Source: Pomphorhynchus laevis (Eukaryota > Acanthocephala > Palaeacanthocephala > Echinorhynchida > Pomphorhynchidae). Taken from it: a DNA stretch of 64,000 nucleotides. How positions within the stretch are numbered: position 1 is the first letter of the stretch; each line of letters starts with the position of its first letter. Shown piece after piece: positions 46,847 to 59,392 of the stretch. Under the pieces are notes generated by a model. The model worked only from the letters and a program-made list of their open reading frames with translations, was not told the DNA's origin and did no database searches. Both the position numbers and the translations under genes were made by a program. Location of the stretch: NCBI GenBank assembly GCA_012934845.2, contig WNNJ02000351.1, positions 31,559-95,558 of the forward strand, written 5' to 3'.

Positions 46847-48110
46847 TCTCCGATTAATCAACTTTTGCAGTTGTCTGTTTATTCGCAAAATTTGGAACTT
46901 AACCTTCACATTAGATATGTTCGTCATCTTAATCACTGATTTTATAAGTTCCATTTTATAAATAATTATACAGATTCGAGTTCTTTTTCTTATTGTGAAT
47001 TATCGCTTCCTTGTGAGTTTTTTAATTCGTTATCTTCCCATTTATTTAGTTGTCTTACCAAGATTTCGCTATCAATTACTTACGTGGATAATTTTCTTCT
47101 ATGACTAGTAAATATAATTAAAATTAATTGATATCCCAATGCATTGGCGATAGGTGACTTCGACATGCCTTCAGTTGACTGGGGAACTAACAAGGATATC
47201 CTGAGTGTGATCAAGCCTCATCTGATCTACTACATACATTTAATTAAATCTTTATCAACATGTCATTGACTTTCCTCGCTTATGCAATAATCAACGTTCT
47301 TTATTGGATATATGCCTGGCTTCTACATCCTAAGCATATCGATAATGTTTTGTACTTTAAGCATGTAGGTAAATCTGATTATTGTGTTGATGTTTTATCC
47401 TGGCAGTTTTTCGACTATGAGGTATCTTCTGAGCTAAAGTATATAAAAGCACCCTGCCAGCTTTTAAATATTTAAAGATCAATTATGAGCTTGTCAGTCT
47501 ACACCTTTCTCAAATTAATTGAATTTATCCTATTGTAATAGGTATAGAGACTGCATGGTGTCAGTTTGAAATGATATTGCTCGAAGTACTAGTAAGATAT
47601 TCACTTTATCAACCACTGACATATCAAAGCCCACTCACTTGTTTCGATAGTAATCAGCGTCAGGTTTTAACTAAAAAGAAAGATATTTTCAAAGTAGTGC
47701 AAACGTATTGTCGATTATGAATCATTTAGAAACATACGGAATCGTTTTGTATATCTAAAATAGTTCGTCATTGCCAAGATAAATCATCCAACGATCATAA
47801 TTCAGGTATGCGTTATTTGTGTTGACGTTGTGTTTGTCGATTTTTCCAAAGCGTTCGATCATGTTTATTATGAGGTACACATTATCAAGATCTTCTTACA
47901 GCACCCTTAAAACTGACTGCTTTATAGCGTTCATTTAAGGATAATGATAACGCCCCAAATGAACAACAACACTTCACGAATATATCAGTCTACATGTAAT
48001 TCCGAACGCAAACGCATCAAGATTTGTCACCCCCACCTTGTCGGTATATCAATCATACAGTTGAAAGTCGAGGGCCTAGCAAGAACAAAGTTGGAAGTCC
48101 TAACCATAAC

Positions 48111-48246
48111 TGTGATGAAATTACCTTACCATTTACATTGTAAATCTTAACCCGTAATGATAACTATTTACACTTACTGATTTACTACTTTGTTTTGTAG
48201 ATATTACTCAATAAAGCTTTTTACAAGCGTATCTGTTTACACTATA
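48111..48246 (+). repeat. Gypsy-4 5' LTR
   Basis: 136 bp, TGTGATGAAATTA to TTACACTATA. It is preceded by the ATAAC target duplication. Confidence 0.92.
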
Positions 48247-48261
48247 ATTTATTGAGTAATA

Positions 48262-49015
48262 TTGTAAGAATTTTAATAATCAAAACTTTTTTTAAACGTT
48301 TAATTTTACTTTTTAAATAAATGTTTGTTTCAAAAACGACGTTTGAACACAATGCTATCCGGACTTTTGGAATGAGAACTGGAACTACTGAATTATTTTT
48401 CTCAGAATTGTTTCTATTTTATCAACAAAATCTGGAAACTCGTGGATCAATAAGACATATACTCAAAAACGTGTCAATTTGCTGGATATCTTCGTCGTTT
48501 TCATTAAGTGCGGCTGGTAATAGTTATGACGCTCTTTTGAGATCAGGGATTCTATTACATCCTGGGTTTTGTCGACTTTATTATGGTTGGCTTGAAGAGA
48601 ATTTTCAGAGCAACCCTCATTATTGTCGAAATTCCTTATGTTGAAATAAAAACTAAGTCGTCCAACGCAATCAGAACATTTCTTCACAATTCTGTCCATT
48701 TTGTTGTGCAAATTTCATTCGAAGGCGATACGATTTACGATTACCCTTATAAGATATCATTAGACTTTCTTTAATAAAAATACCTTTTACTCTTTGTTGA
48801 GCATTCCATAAATTAATGCATTCCTCTACTGCTCCATTTGATGTTATAACTAAATGCATAGTGGGTGTTATCATCAACGAAAGTGCAAAATCGCTGCAAT
48901 CCATAACATTCCAGTCGTCACCATCATTTCTGGCATACATTTCAAGAGACCAAATATGGCTTAATTCAGGATTAAAGGCCATTCGTAGAAAATTTCTCCT
49001 TAAGTATTTACAAAC
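48262..49015. other. Unidentified segment inside Gypsy-4
   Basis: It lies between the post-LTR leader and the integrase remnant. It has no match to Gypsy-3 at the same place. The minus strand has a fairly long open stretch (to 48671) with WSLEMYARNDGDDWNVMDC and CINLWNAQQRVKGIFIKE, which I do not recognise. The plus strand is open from 48816 straight into the integrase part, which I think is chance. It may be captured host or foreign sequence. Confidence 0.6.
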
Positions 49016-49933
49016 CAATATTATAAACGACGAATACAGTCGTTTTCCATTCGGTTTCCCCTGCAAAGACACAAGTTCACAAACAGTGATTGAGAAGCTT
49101 GAACTTCTATTTTCGACGTTCGTCACCCCGGAGTTTATACATTCTGATAACGCAACTTGCTTCAGGTCAACCGAGCTGAAACAATACTTACTTTCTCGGA
49201 ACATATCCTCAAGTCATTCGTCTCCATTCAATCCCAGAGGAAACGGACAAGCGGAACGCTTTGTCGGCCATATTTGGACTACGATACGTTTAGCACTACG
49301 CACCCTCAATCTTGGAATAAAAGACTGGGAGAAAATCCTACAACACCACTCAACTGCAGTCGTAGCTTACTATGTACAGTCACTAACGAATGTCCACAAG
49401 ATAGGATTTTAAGATACCGCCGACGATGCCCTAAACAAAACCAACTCCCGCAATGGCTGACACATGCACAGTTTGTGTTAGTGAAAAACCACAACCAAAC
49501 ATCCAAACATTGTCCTAACTTACTGCCAGCCAAACTAGAGAATATAAATCCTTATTATTCAACAGTCTCATACCCTAACGGGCAGCATAGAACAGTCTCG
49601 AATCGCGATATTGCAAGGTTACTTCAAGAATGCTGCAATAATAACACATCAACAGATGAACTAAACGAACAACAATGGAAGGTGTTCACGACCCATCAAT
49701 AGAAGACAACCAACAAGACGCGCCAATAACCTGCAAGGACAATATCGAGGCAATAGTAGAAGCCTGCCAAAATACACTAACAAGCGAAACAGCGCGCGAT
49801 AGCGGTCATGGCACGACCCAGTGAACTTACTTCAATGACAACGACAACGAAACAGACGCTAGTGGACCGAAGAAACCAGTTAGAGCACGACAAGCGCTGA
49901 GCTACTTGCAGGATTATCTTTGGCGGAAGAGAA

Positions 49934-50069
49934 TGTGATGAAAATTACCTTACCATTTACATTGTAAATCTTAACCCTTAATGATAACTATTTACACTTA
50001 CTGATTTACTACTTTGTTTTGTAGATATTACTCATTAAGCTTTCTACAAGCGTATCTGGTTACACTACA
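49934..50069 (+). repeat. Gypsy-4 3' LTR
   Basis: 136 bp, TGTGATGAAAATTA to TTACACTACA, followed by ATAAC. Confidence 0.92.
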
Positions 50070-51300
50070 ATAACAAATAGCAATACGCCTCATAGGAGGC
50101 TGCGAGGCATCTGGCGCTGCTCCTGATTCTCCTCTGGCAACTATTTGAGACTGTCTAAATAAATGGCTGAATCAGATATGCGCAATAACGTGATCTATTT
50201 TTTTGCTGACTGAGTTTTTATTTTTCCATGATATACTTATTTCCAAAATGCCAGCCCTGCATATAAACAGGATTATCATTGACTGTGTATATGAATTTTT
50301 ATCTCTACGAACTTATAAAGTCTTTGTAAGTGGAATCTTTTCGAACAACTATTCATCTCATCTTGGTGTGCACAAGGATCTGGACTTGGCCCACTTTTAT
50401 TTTGTATATAAATAATTTGCCAAATGTCTTAACTTCGAATTCCTTACTTCACGCATACGATCTAAAAATCTGGCCACCAGTTACATATCAAAATTGATCT
50501 TCAATGTGATATGGACTAAATGGGTCTTTAGGCAAATACAAATCACCTGGAAAGTCTATTATACAGAATAATTATATAGACGAATCAATAATATGTAAAG
50601 TTATATAGAATTATAGACGTTTCATATGATTGAACGTATATTGCAAATTCATAAAAATTAGGAACTCTCTCGCCTCAGATCATGATCACTTTGAGGGCAC
50701 TCGAAAAACCTATTTAATGAAAGGGTAAAATTGAAAAAGAGCAGACAAACAACGAAATCGTCTGAATGAAAGCACAATATCGCCGACCACATTGAAGAAA
50801 TTCAAGATCCTCTAAACTGTGATTCAGGATTCCTATTTTGATATTTTTTATAAATGTGATGCAAATTGAGCACTGCTTGGAAATTTGTCATGTAATAATA
50901 GAATAAAAGACAGTCGGAGGCTGTTTTGTTTGATCAAAGTTTAGATAAATATAACAACGCAATAATAGAAAATAAAAATATAATTCATATATAATATTAC
51001 TTATTGTTTTTATTATAGAATCATATTGATTTGGAGAGTATCGGTTCATGGATATCATAATAAGCTGTGCCGTGTCGATTCCATTTAATGACAGAGACCA
51101 TTTATGTAAGTTCTGTCTCTAAGGGTGCGAAGAGGTTAAGCATATTATCATATGCTCGGTGATAAGGATATGACTACTGGCAAAACTTGGGAATCTTTCG
51201 GCATGTATATGATTCATTCATTCACATGTTTTACAAACTGCCCATGAATTCGACAATTTCATCACAATGCTAAAATCTGAGATGATAACAAAAGTAAGCT

Positions 51301-53724
51301 AATTGGTCTATTAACTGCTTTCTTATGATGTTTTATAATAATAAAATAAAGATTTTATTAAATCACAAAGCATAAATGAAAAAAAGTAATAACAGTCAGT
51401 TAAAGAGTGTCAGTTAAATACAGAAATCACAGTTCATTTCTTTCTTGCAGTCTTCCCTTTCTTCATGGCCTCAAATCGAGGGAAATCTGAGCCCCCCCCA
51501 ACCGATCCTACACGCCGCCTTCCGATGTTTTATGTGCATGTTGCTTTTGATTCTGTGTAACACATAAGTATGTAATAAATTACATATCAATGTGTTACTT
51601 AAGTATATTACATCAAAATATATTGTATATTTAAATATACAATATATATTTATATATTGAGGATATTAATGATTAATTAAATATTAATATTTAAGTATTT
51701 AGTATTAAATGTGGTCAATAGTTCGCAGAACAAATCTGTAAGAAATATTGAGAATAGCATATTGTAAAAGCTGGACTTCTTAAAACTGATAAATAACGGA
51801 TCTGATCAACAATTTAAAAAGACTGGCATTTTCTATTTTGGAACATGTACTTGAGTGCTTGTTATATAGTTGATTAAACCCCATCCTGTCCTATGAAAAT
51901 ATCCTGTTAATTCAGATAATCCACCGAGGATCCTCGGGTGATTAATTTTAATGATTTATAGAGCCATAAAATACTATGAATTTTTGATTATATAAATTTA
52001 GGGTTTTTGTCTCAAAGCTTTAATTGCATTTAGTTGAGTTAACTCAAAGTATTGTTTAACTTACTACAACGATTTTACTCTTATAGATGTCTCAGGCAGC
52101 CATTTTTATATGTAAAATTTTTAACGCTTGCTTGAAATGATACTCTCAGCAAAATATCGTTTCAGTAATAATTGATTAAGTTTAATTTCATAAATGATAA
52201 TATATTATTATTCTGTCGTCACCAATTAAGCAAAAAAAACTCGTTAATAGGCTGGATCACAAACAAATTAAATTAATTACAAACATGTCTCAAAAAATTA
52301 TTAATCCAATATATATCGTTTAATAATCATAAAAGGGTCTTCTTCATGCACTCATTAAACTGGTAACAGTTTAATAGAAGTCTGTTCCGAAATCTAACAA
52401 CACGCTTAGACAGACGGAATGTTTTGATGTGCTGGATTCGAGGGGTTTGCAGCATCAGGGTGATCGCGCAAGTGAGTCAAATCCTGTAGGCGTAGCAGTA
52501 ATAATCGGTAATACCAAACCAAATACAAGTGGAACCAAGCATTGATTATCTACATGCAGAAAAGCTTCATATGTGAGAATAGATCAGGGCTTATCCAAAC
52601 ACCGATGTCATTATACCTAAAAACGATTAATTTCGCCGTCGTTGAGTCAATAATGTGTATCAACTGGAAGCTTACTTTTGGAAATATGCATGAATGCACA
52701 TTTACTTATGCTAAGTTTTCGATTATACGATTTAGCCAAACTACATACAATATATATGTCCCGTTGAAGTACCTGCACATCAAAAAATGAATGTATGTAG
52801 CGGCAGATTTTTAAGTCTTTCGAGTACATTAGTGATGCATAAGATAAAAGAGAGCAGCTCAATAATGTATAATCTGAACAAAACAGAACTGAGAATGGTA
52901 CTTTGTGGAACGTCAGCTGTGATTGGGTAATAACTAGATAGTTCTCCGCTCAGAAACTCCGAGCGGAGAACCACATGAGACATTACTAACAAGATGGGAA
53001 GGCATAGAAAAATGGTTTCATTAATGAACAGGATAATGTTGAGAATTTTGGAAAATATTTTATATTTGATATGAAATATCAAATATGATATTTCATATGA
53101 TACTGTGTCATATATAACATTTATGAAAATAAATAACTTATGGTCATTGACTATGGGCAATAACTAAAAGAATAAGATTTCGGGTATATGTGATCAAAAT
53201 GAGGTTCCGTCGTAATCTTGGCTGCGTTAGCCAGATAAGTATAGAAGTTCGTCATATCACGAGCATCTCGAAGTAAAGCCTTTGCTTTTACATATTGAAG
53301 GAAGTCAGTGAAGGTGACCATTACATATTTTGAGGATGGCTAAAGAATACCTACTAAGAAAAGGTGTTTGCACATGAGCTATATGTAAAATGACCAGTTG
53401 AAAACTCCTGTGTAGGTCTAGATAACAAATATCAATCCTCTGGTTATCCAGAAGGGAATTGTTGTCTGTCACAGAAGATCACTACTTATGCAGTTACTTG
53501 ATTTTCATACTGCATCCACAACCCGTCATCCAGTCAAATTATTACAAATTATACATTTTTCTTGTCAAGATAATGTTATGTAAATATAGATTATTTTGAT
53601 ACATTATTTTTATTTAATTTTTAGATTTTCTGGAGTGAATCAATGAAAATAAATTATTTCTGTTTTTTTTGTATTGGCTAATTTCTGATAACATCATTAG
53701 AATATACATCATCAAATGATACAA
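51301..53724. other. Intergenic stretch, no gene recognised
   Basis: Mostly AT-rich. Short open frames (52542-52862 region, both strands) have no recognisable motif. A small hairpin CTCCGCTC/GAGCGGAG lies near 52950-52975. Confidence 0.4.
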
Positions 53725-54227
53725 TTTCGACGATGCCAGAATACTTGCAAAATAACCGAATAACTATAGGCATTTAATACTTAAGTCTATGCTTATCAAT
53801 GGCAGAGGAGAAATGCGCATGATAATAAATCGAACTATAATTTAAAAATTCCTATCGATAGTATGGACTAAGAAACTTTCTTCATATTCTTCCGTACCCA
53901 TGGGATATGTCTTTTTTTTGTAAACTAATATCTTGAAAATGGTTACTGTGCATGACCGAAACGTTGTAATTTTTTACAACATTTCGGTCATACATAGTGA
54001 CCGTTTTCAAGATAGTAGTTTACAAAAAATACAAAAATTAACTTATATCCCGTGGATACGAAAAAATATGAAGAAATTTTCTTAAGCTATACTATCGATG
54101 GGAATCTTAAAATTATATCTCGATTTATTACCACTAATTCTTTCTCCTCTGTTATTGATGTGCATAGACTCAAGGTTAAACGCCTATAGTTATTTAGTTC
54201 TTATGCAAGTATTCTGACATCGTCAAA
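53725..54227. repeat. 503-bp foldback with hammerhead-like centre
   Basis: Arms of about 245 bases run from TTTCGACGATGCCAGAATAC inward, and the complement ends at 54227. Identity between arms drops in the outer half, so it is not brand new. At the centre the plus strand reads CTTGAAAATGGTTACTG (53932-53948), then CATGACCGAAACGTTG (53951-53966), i.e. TTGAAAA-T-GGT...ACC-GAAAC, and its inverted copy. Confidence 0.85.
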
Positions 54228-54915
54228 CTCAATCTATTGTCTTTAATTGAGGGAATTGTTCAAAATAGCAGGTGACATGTCTCCTTTCATTAGAGCATTA
54301 CTATGTTTCTTTATTACAAAGTGTAATGGTCATTTAGTCTGATCCGCTTAGGTTGCATCACATTCGTTACATTTTATCTGATATACGACACCTAATGTTT
54401 GCTGAGTTATATGTTTCCGTTTGAACATGTTGTTAATCACCTTCTAGGTGAACAATAGACTGTTGGACGAGATGACATCTGTCGTCTTAGATCATCTTCA
54501 AATCATTTCAGGCTAAGGTTGTCAACGAAAGACGATCGCAAAAATATTTTAGTATTCATTTTGCCTTTTTCGATATCTGTTAATCCAAAGTAAATCCTCT
54601 TCAATTTTCGATAGTCCTTGATGATACACATTTTGGGAAGCCACTATTTTTAAGTAAAGACATAATAATCGATCTTTCAGTCATACGTTTACATTGAGCA
54701 AATTTGCAAAGACCTTAACAGCAACGAAGTGGTTGGGAATATCTTATATTTGTAGGTATATGAGTATATCAGAGAGGGGATTCTACGTAATATTAAGTTT
54801 TCGATATACCACAGTTACGATCATATTTTCACGTCTAAGCAGCACATTATCAAATGCAATTGATTGTTTGCAGTCTTCTAGTTACAACCTGTCATTAAAT
54901 AACCGGATCTTTATT

Positions 54916-55211
54916 AATCGAACACAAAAGCCGAAAACATTAAACTAGACGATGTGATAAATTAATTGAGATTTTTTTGACAATTAGTGGATTTAGCAAA
55001 TAAATTGAATAATCCTATGCTTAGGCATAAAAAATTATCCACACGAGAATATAATTTTTACAGTGTTTTTGTCATAGTTTATTATGCCTAAACATAGAAT
55101 TATTTATTGTGTTTAATTAAAAAAATTTTCTTTGCTAAATACGCTAATTGTCAAAAAAATCGCAATTAATTTATCACATGGTCAGAATGCTTTCGGTTTT
55201 TCTGTTCGATT
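54916..55211. repeat. 296-bp foldback
   Basis: The left arm, from AATCGAACACAAAAGCCGAAAA to CTTAGGCATAA, pairs with the right arm from TTATGCCTAAACATAG to CTGTTCGATT. A small hairpin (55211-55259, AGATAC...GTATCT) abuts it. A third, partial copy of the right arm lies at 55543-55636. Confidence 0.8.
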
Positions 55212-55542
55212 AGATACTTATGCGTCATTCGTGTAAAACGAGTGACGCGTATGTATCTAATCTTATTTCTAATCTTATTCTAATACATATTATACTATTT
55301 ACAATAATAATTACTATACTATAATAATTTATTATATAATATATAATAAATATATTAATTAATATATAGAATATATAAATATATTATAATATTTATTATA
55401 ATAATAAATATTATATATTTACTATTAATTATAATAATTTTCAATTTAAGAGTTTAAATTTTATATTAATAATATTTTGATTAATACTTTACAATTTTCT
55501 TAGAATTTCGAATATAATTGATATTATACGATATATTATTGT

Positions 55543-55636
55543 TGTCCAAAAAATCGCAATTAATTTATCACATGGTCTTGTTTAGTGTTTTCGGTTTGTC
55601 TGTTCGATTTGATATTTACTCGTCACTCGTGTAAAA
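55543..55636 (+). repeat. Partial copy of the 54916-55211 foldback arm
   Basis: CCAAAAAATCGCAATTAATT to GTCACTCGTGTAAAAT, matching 55152-55238 with a few differences. Confidence 0.8.
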
Positions 55637-55812
55637 TTAATCTAGACTTGAGAAATACCAAGAAATTCGTATTCTTTAAAATTCGTATTTTGAAAATTTT
55701 TTATGCAACTTTACATTTTTATATTTTTTATCCGACTTGAGAATTTATTTGGTAAATAAGTCTTTCGTTTAAGGTTTTAAAATTCGAATTACTGAAATCG
55801 AGTAAAAATTTT

Positions 55813-56013
55813 ATAAATAATTATTAAAGCTGGATCAAAGAAAATACGAAATTATTTTTGATATTTCGCTAACTTCTGTTTGCATCTTCAGAAAATTACC
55901 TGCAATTTTCTGAAGATGCTAACGGAAGTAATTTTCTGAAGATGCTAACAGAGGTTAGCGAAATATCAAAATAATTTCATTTTTTCTTTGATCCAGCTTT
56001 AATAATTATTTAT
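55813..56013. repeat. 201-bp foldback with hammerhead-like motifs
   Basis: Arms ATAAATAATTATTAAAGCTGG ... are inverted around 55905. The right arm carries CTGAAGA (55936-55942), a spare T, the stem GCTAAC-AGAG-GTTAGC (55944-55959) and GAAA (55960-55963), then TTTGATCCAGCTTT. The first part of the motif is duplicated in the right arm (55909-55930). Downstream, ATGGATCAGTATC begins a short open frame (56019 onward, MDQYQKIKIFYS). Confidence 0.8.
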
Positions 56014-57689
56014 CAATAATGGATCAGTATCAAAAAATTAAAATTTTTTATAGTTTTGCAAATTTGGGTAAAGCTGAATTTTTGGAAAATTGAAGTGTGG
56101 ATCATTCATGGTAAGTACCTGTTTGCATTTAATGACTTAAATGGCTAAGCAACATATTAATTATGTACAATTGCTGCAATCAATTATGTTTTTTGTACCG
56201 TTTTTTATTTTTGTTGCGATTTTAATTATGGTTTTTAGAATTTATTATCAAAACGGACCGCAGTTAGACGAGTTAACTGTGTAATCCAATGCTCGAAAAG
56301 TGTATTAAAAACTAATGCTGAATGATTGATATAAATATACAGATTGATTGGCAGCATGCGATCTAAAAATGACAATTAAATGTAACAGAACTTGAATAAT
56401 TTAAAATCTGTTATCCGGTACTTACATTTAATGCTTTGAGCCACGTCGTTGACGATATATATCCCCTTACTCTTAGATAACTTAAGGTAAAATGATATTG
56501 CTCTCCAGAATGACGACAATATGGCTTCCGATAGGTTGTCATCTTATCATGTCAAAGTTGTGCTTTTTATGGCTAGCTTTTTGATTGTTTTGAATCTTTT
56601 AGCATAATAAAATTCGTCGAATGTTTGAAAATGACGAACATTTTGAATTTGAAAATCTATCATAGCTTAATGTCTTTTTGTTTTCCTTTTTGTGCAGTGT
56701 TACGCTATACATGAAAAATATTTTTTTAGTAAACCCATGCGTAATACTAATGGTTTTCTTCGTAGTTTCTCCAGAAATACCAAACATTCTTACGGATGAT
56801 ATAATTCGCATATATTGGCCAAATTTGTAATTATTTTAGCCTATAAATTGTTATGATATATTATATATAGCTTGAGATGAAGTGATAACATGTTAATTTA
56901 AAGTATCTGTTACGTTAGTTAACTCGATGAAATTTAAATACGAAGATTTAGCGATCTACATCATCAAAATTTGATGCACTAAAATTACCAGAATACGTTG
57001 TCGTAATTCAAAAATGTGCTATCTTGTTCAGTATTACGTTGTTCGTAAAAATGTTCATATTCTTCTGGAATATCTTTCGCGGAATTATATTAATTTTAAT
57101 TATTTTAATTTCGAGCTAAAGAAGAAGCTTTGACTATAATTTTTAATTATTTTTTTTGTAATGAAAGTGGTTATTACAATTGCCGCATATTTGAATCGAT
57201 TATTGCCGGATGTAAATTATTAACAAATAATTGTTAATAATTTGATACAAATATTTTTCTTAACTTTTTCATAATTTCAATTCGGAGATTCGTGATAAAC
57301 ATACGGGATATAGGATTATATCTGTGATCCATACTTGATCACAGATATAAATAGGCACAATAAAGCATTGCCATAATAATTCATTTCCCATTCAGACGAG
57401 TTATTAAAACAAAGCCAATATGTAAAATCTGCATCTTTATAGAATTAGAAACAGTAAAATGTAAAAGGGGGTACTTACATATCTATCAATAAAGAAATAC
57501 AAAACAATCAAATTTAGTGCTGTACATTGGAAATAAAAGTGTAAAGGATTCAAAATGTCGGGTTTATCGGTAGCATTATTGACAATGAAATTTGGTTTAT
57601 ATGCCATTGCTACATATGTGAAATGAAGAAAGATAATGTCAGACTTGGCCGAGGAATATGAAATGGAGTGAAATGAGCCGTTTAATGTT
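56014..57689. other. AT-rich intergenic stretch
   Basis: No gene recognised. A small hairpin with ATCTGTGATC/GATCACAGAT lies at about 57328-57350. Confidence 0.4.
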
Positions 57690-59090
57690 GTGAAAGGAGG
57701 AAGAAGTAAAATGCTAACGGGAAGGCGGTTCCATGCTAGTGGCCCCGAAACATGTTATGTGCAAAGTCCATATTTAGTTAAATATTTGGGAAATGCTAAG
57801 AGACTTGTGTGATTGGACCAAAGATAAATGGACTGAATCGTAGGAAGGAAGTTTAAGATAGGATGGTGAATCGAATCACAGAAACGAAAAACAAGAAATA
57901 GTAATCGCATGGTGACGCGTTGAGAAATACTAGGCCAATTGAGAAGCAATGGATGGCAATAAATATAACGAAAGCTTCAGAGGCTTAATTACATACGAGC
58001 GGTTGTGTGGATAACCAGTTGAATATGTCGTAGTAAGGATTTGGGTGAGTTGATTAATAATCTGAGACAATAATCTAGTTGCGGCAAGAGAAGTTAGGAA
58101 ATATGTTGTCTATATATGTGCCGATTAACTATTTTACACATAAGTCAAATGTCACGGTGAAGAAAAGAGCAGGAACGAACCTTTTCGCGAACAAAATGTA
58201 AAGAGAAAGATTGATATCAATAAGTAAATTTATAAATAAATTTATTGATTTATAAATTTATTATAAATTTATTATTTCTTAATAAACACTTAAGAAGTTT
58301 TAAATGGTCGACTACAGGGAGATGTCAAGTAGTACAGAGAAAGAAATATCACGTTGAGGGGAAATTAGCCATAAGATTTTTGTCAGCCATACATCAGATT
58401 TTTCGTAGTTGATGATTATCTGAAGTAAAAGAGATTTCAAATGGTCGACGATGGGGAAAGGTATGCCATCAAAAAGTACAGGGAAGAAAGAAATATCACG
58501 TTGAAGGCAAGTCAGCCATATGACGCTAAATTTTTTGTAGTTAATGATCATTTGAATATAATTAAGGTAATTGGAAACTGCGATCAAGCATTCTGTTGAG
58601 CATCAGGCAAGATCACCGATATTTGAGGAGCGCGAATGAGAATATTGAAGGAGGTGATATGTATTTTGCTAAAAGCCAAAGGGTTGAGTGATAGCGACAA
58701 GTTCCAAAAAAGAAGAAAAAAATACCAATGACGGATCCTTGAGGCATGCCGCGTGTGAGGTGAGATGGACATGAAGAAGTTGAGCCACCACGGATTGCGA
58801 AGGTTCGCTTGGAGAGGTCGGATGTGAAGTCGTAGCGAAGAGAGAAGCCGTAGCGACGACGAAGGCAATATAAAAGAAGTGAGTGTTTAACTTTTTCAAA
58901 GGCTGCTGAAAGGTCGAGAAAATGACAACAGGGCTTATACGACGGTAGCTATCAAGTAGCAGGTCACTAAGATCTTTAAGGAGAGTGAGACCATTCCGCG
59001 TGAATTTCTTGTAAAACATGTAAACCAGACGCGAAAGAATGACGAATGCCGTTTTGTCATCACAATGACTCATCAGTGCCAGGCCCCTCC
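57690..59090 (-). mobile_element. CR1/L2-type LINE relic, RT and C-terminus (minus)
   Basis: Minus-strand RT pieces in order. The block SPVVIFSTFQQPLKKLNTHF (about 58850-58935) corresponds to the '.F.DFSKAFDKV.HS.L' region. RGMPQGSVIG follows in another frame near 58740. Next come IAVSNYLNYIQMIINYKK and VIWLTCLQRDIS, typical of the 'L..I..WL..N.M.LN..KT..M.F' stretch after the catalytic box. Nearer 57720-57950, HHPILNFLPT, FPKYLTKYG and GPLAWNRLP form the C-terminus. A piece of about 130 bases is present twice in tandem (58312-58450 and 58440-58570), and there are several frame changes. It is dead. Confidence 0.65.
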
Positions 59091-59392
59091 TACTACTGGA
59101 TAAGGTCGAGAAAATGACAACAGGGCTTATACGACGGTAGCGATCAAGTACCGTCGGATCATTAAAAAGGATCGTTTTGCTAATGATCCTTTTTAGTGAA
59201 GCTGTAGTACTGATTTAGTACTCTTTGATGTTATTAAAAAAATTCTAGTACACTATTCACATTGATTCATTCATTGATTTCCGTCTGCCAATCCTCATCT
59301 GCATTCAGTAGTGGGAGGGATCTGGCACTGATAAGTCATTGTGATGACGAAACGGCATTCGTCATTCTTTCGCGTCTGGCTTACATGTTTTA
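59011..59392. repeat. LINE-derived inverted repeat with internal direct repeat
   Basis: 59011-59098 returns inverted at 59305-59392 (GTAAAACATGTAA...CCTACTACTG). A separate 45-base piece of the LINE (58914-58958) is repeated directly at 59103-59148 just inside the left arm. Confidence 0.8.

Larger units (their letters stand above)
48111..50069 (+). mobile_element. Ty3/Gypsy element (Gypsy-4), two LTRs, replaced interior
   Basis: LTRs of 136 bp (48111-48246 and 49934-50069) and a perfect 5-bp target duplication ATAAC (48106-48110 and 50070-50074) define a discrete insertion. It is a sister of Gypsy-3: the first 15 bases inside the 5' LTR and the part from about 49021 to 49933 (integrase core, C-terminal end and leader to the 3' LTR) match Gypsy-3. 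The gag, protease, RT and RNase H parts are missing; about 750 bases of unrelated sequence (48262-49015) take their place. The LTRs are about 95 percent alike by eye. It is non-autonomous and broken. Confidence 0.88.
47100..51300 (+). mobile_element. CR1/Jockey-type LINE relic, split by Gypsy-4
   Basis: A second LINE lineage. An endonuclease piece has IGDFDMPSVDWG (47150-47190); an RT piece has VFVDFSKAFDHV (about 47835-47872), the block with the first catalytic aspartate. Gypsy-4 (48111-50069) interrupts it. RT resumes after it with INRIIIDCVYEFLSLRTYK and GVHKDLDLAHFYFVY (50256-50415), the region of the 'PQGSVLGPLLF' block. A short piece at 51096-51160 reads DHLCKFC and HIIIC, the C-terminal zinc-like motif of some LINEs. 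There are large gaps and many stops, so it is dead and old. Confidence 0.65.

Noticed and set aside
48816-49412. A fused protein joining the unknown segment to the integrase remnant
   Set aside because: The frame crosses the junction of two unrelated sequences in a broken element; the open reading is best explained by chance.
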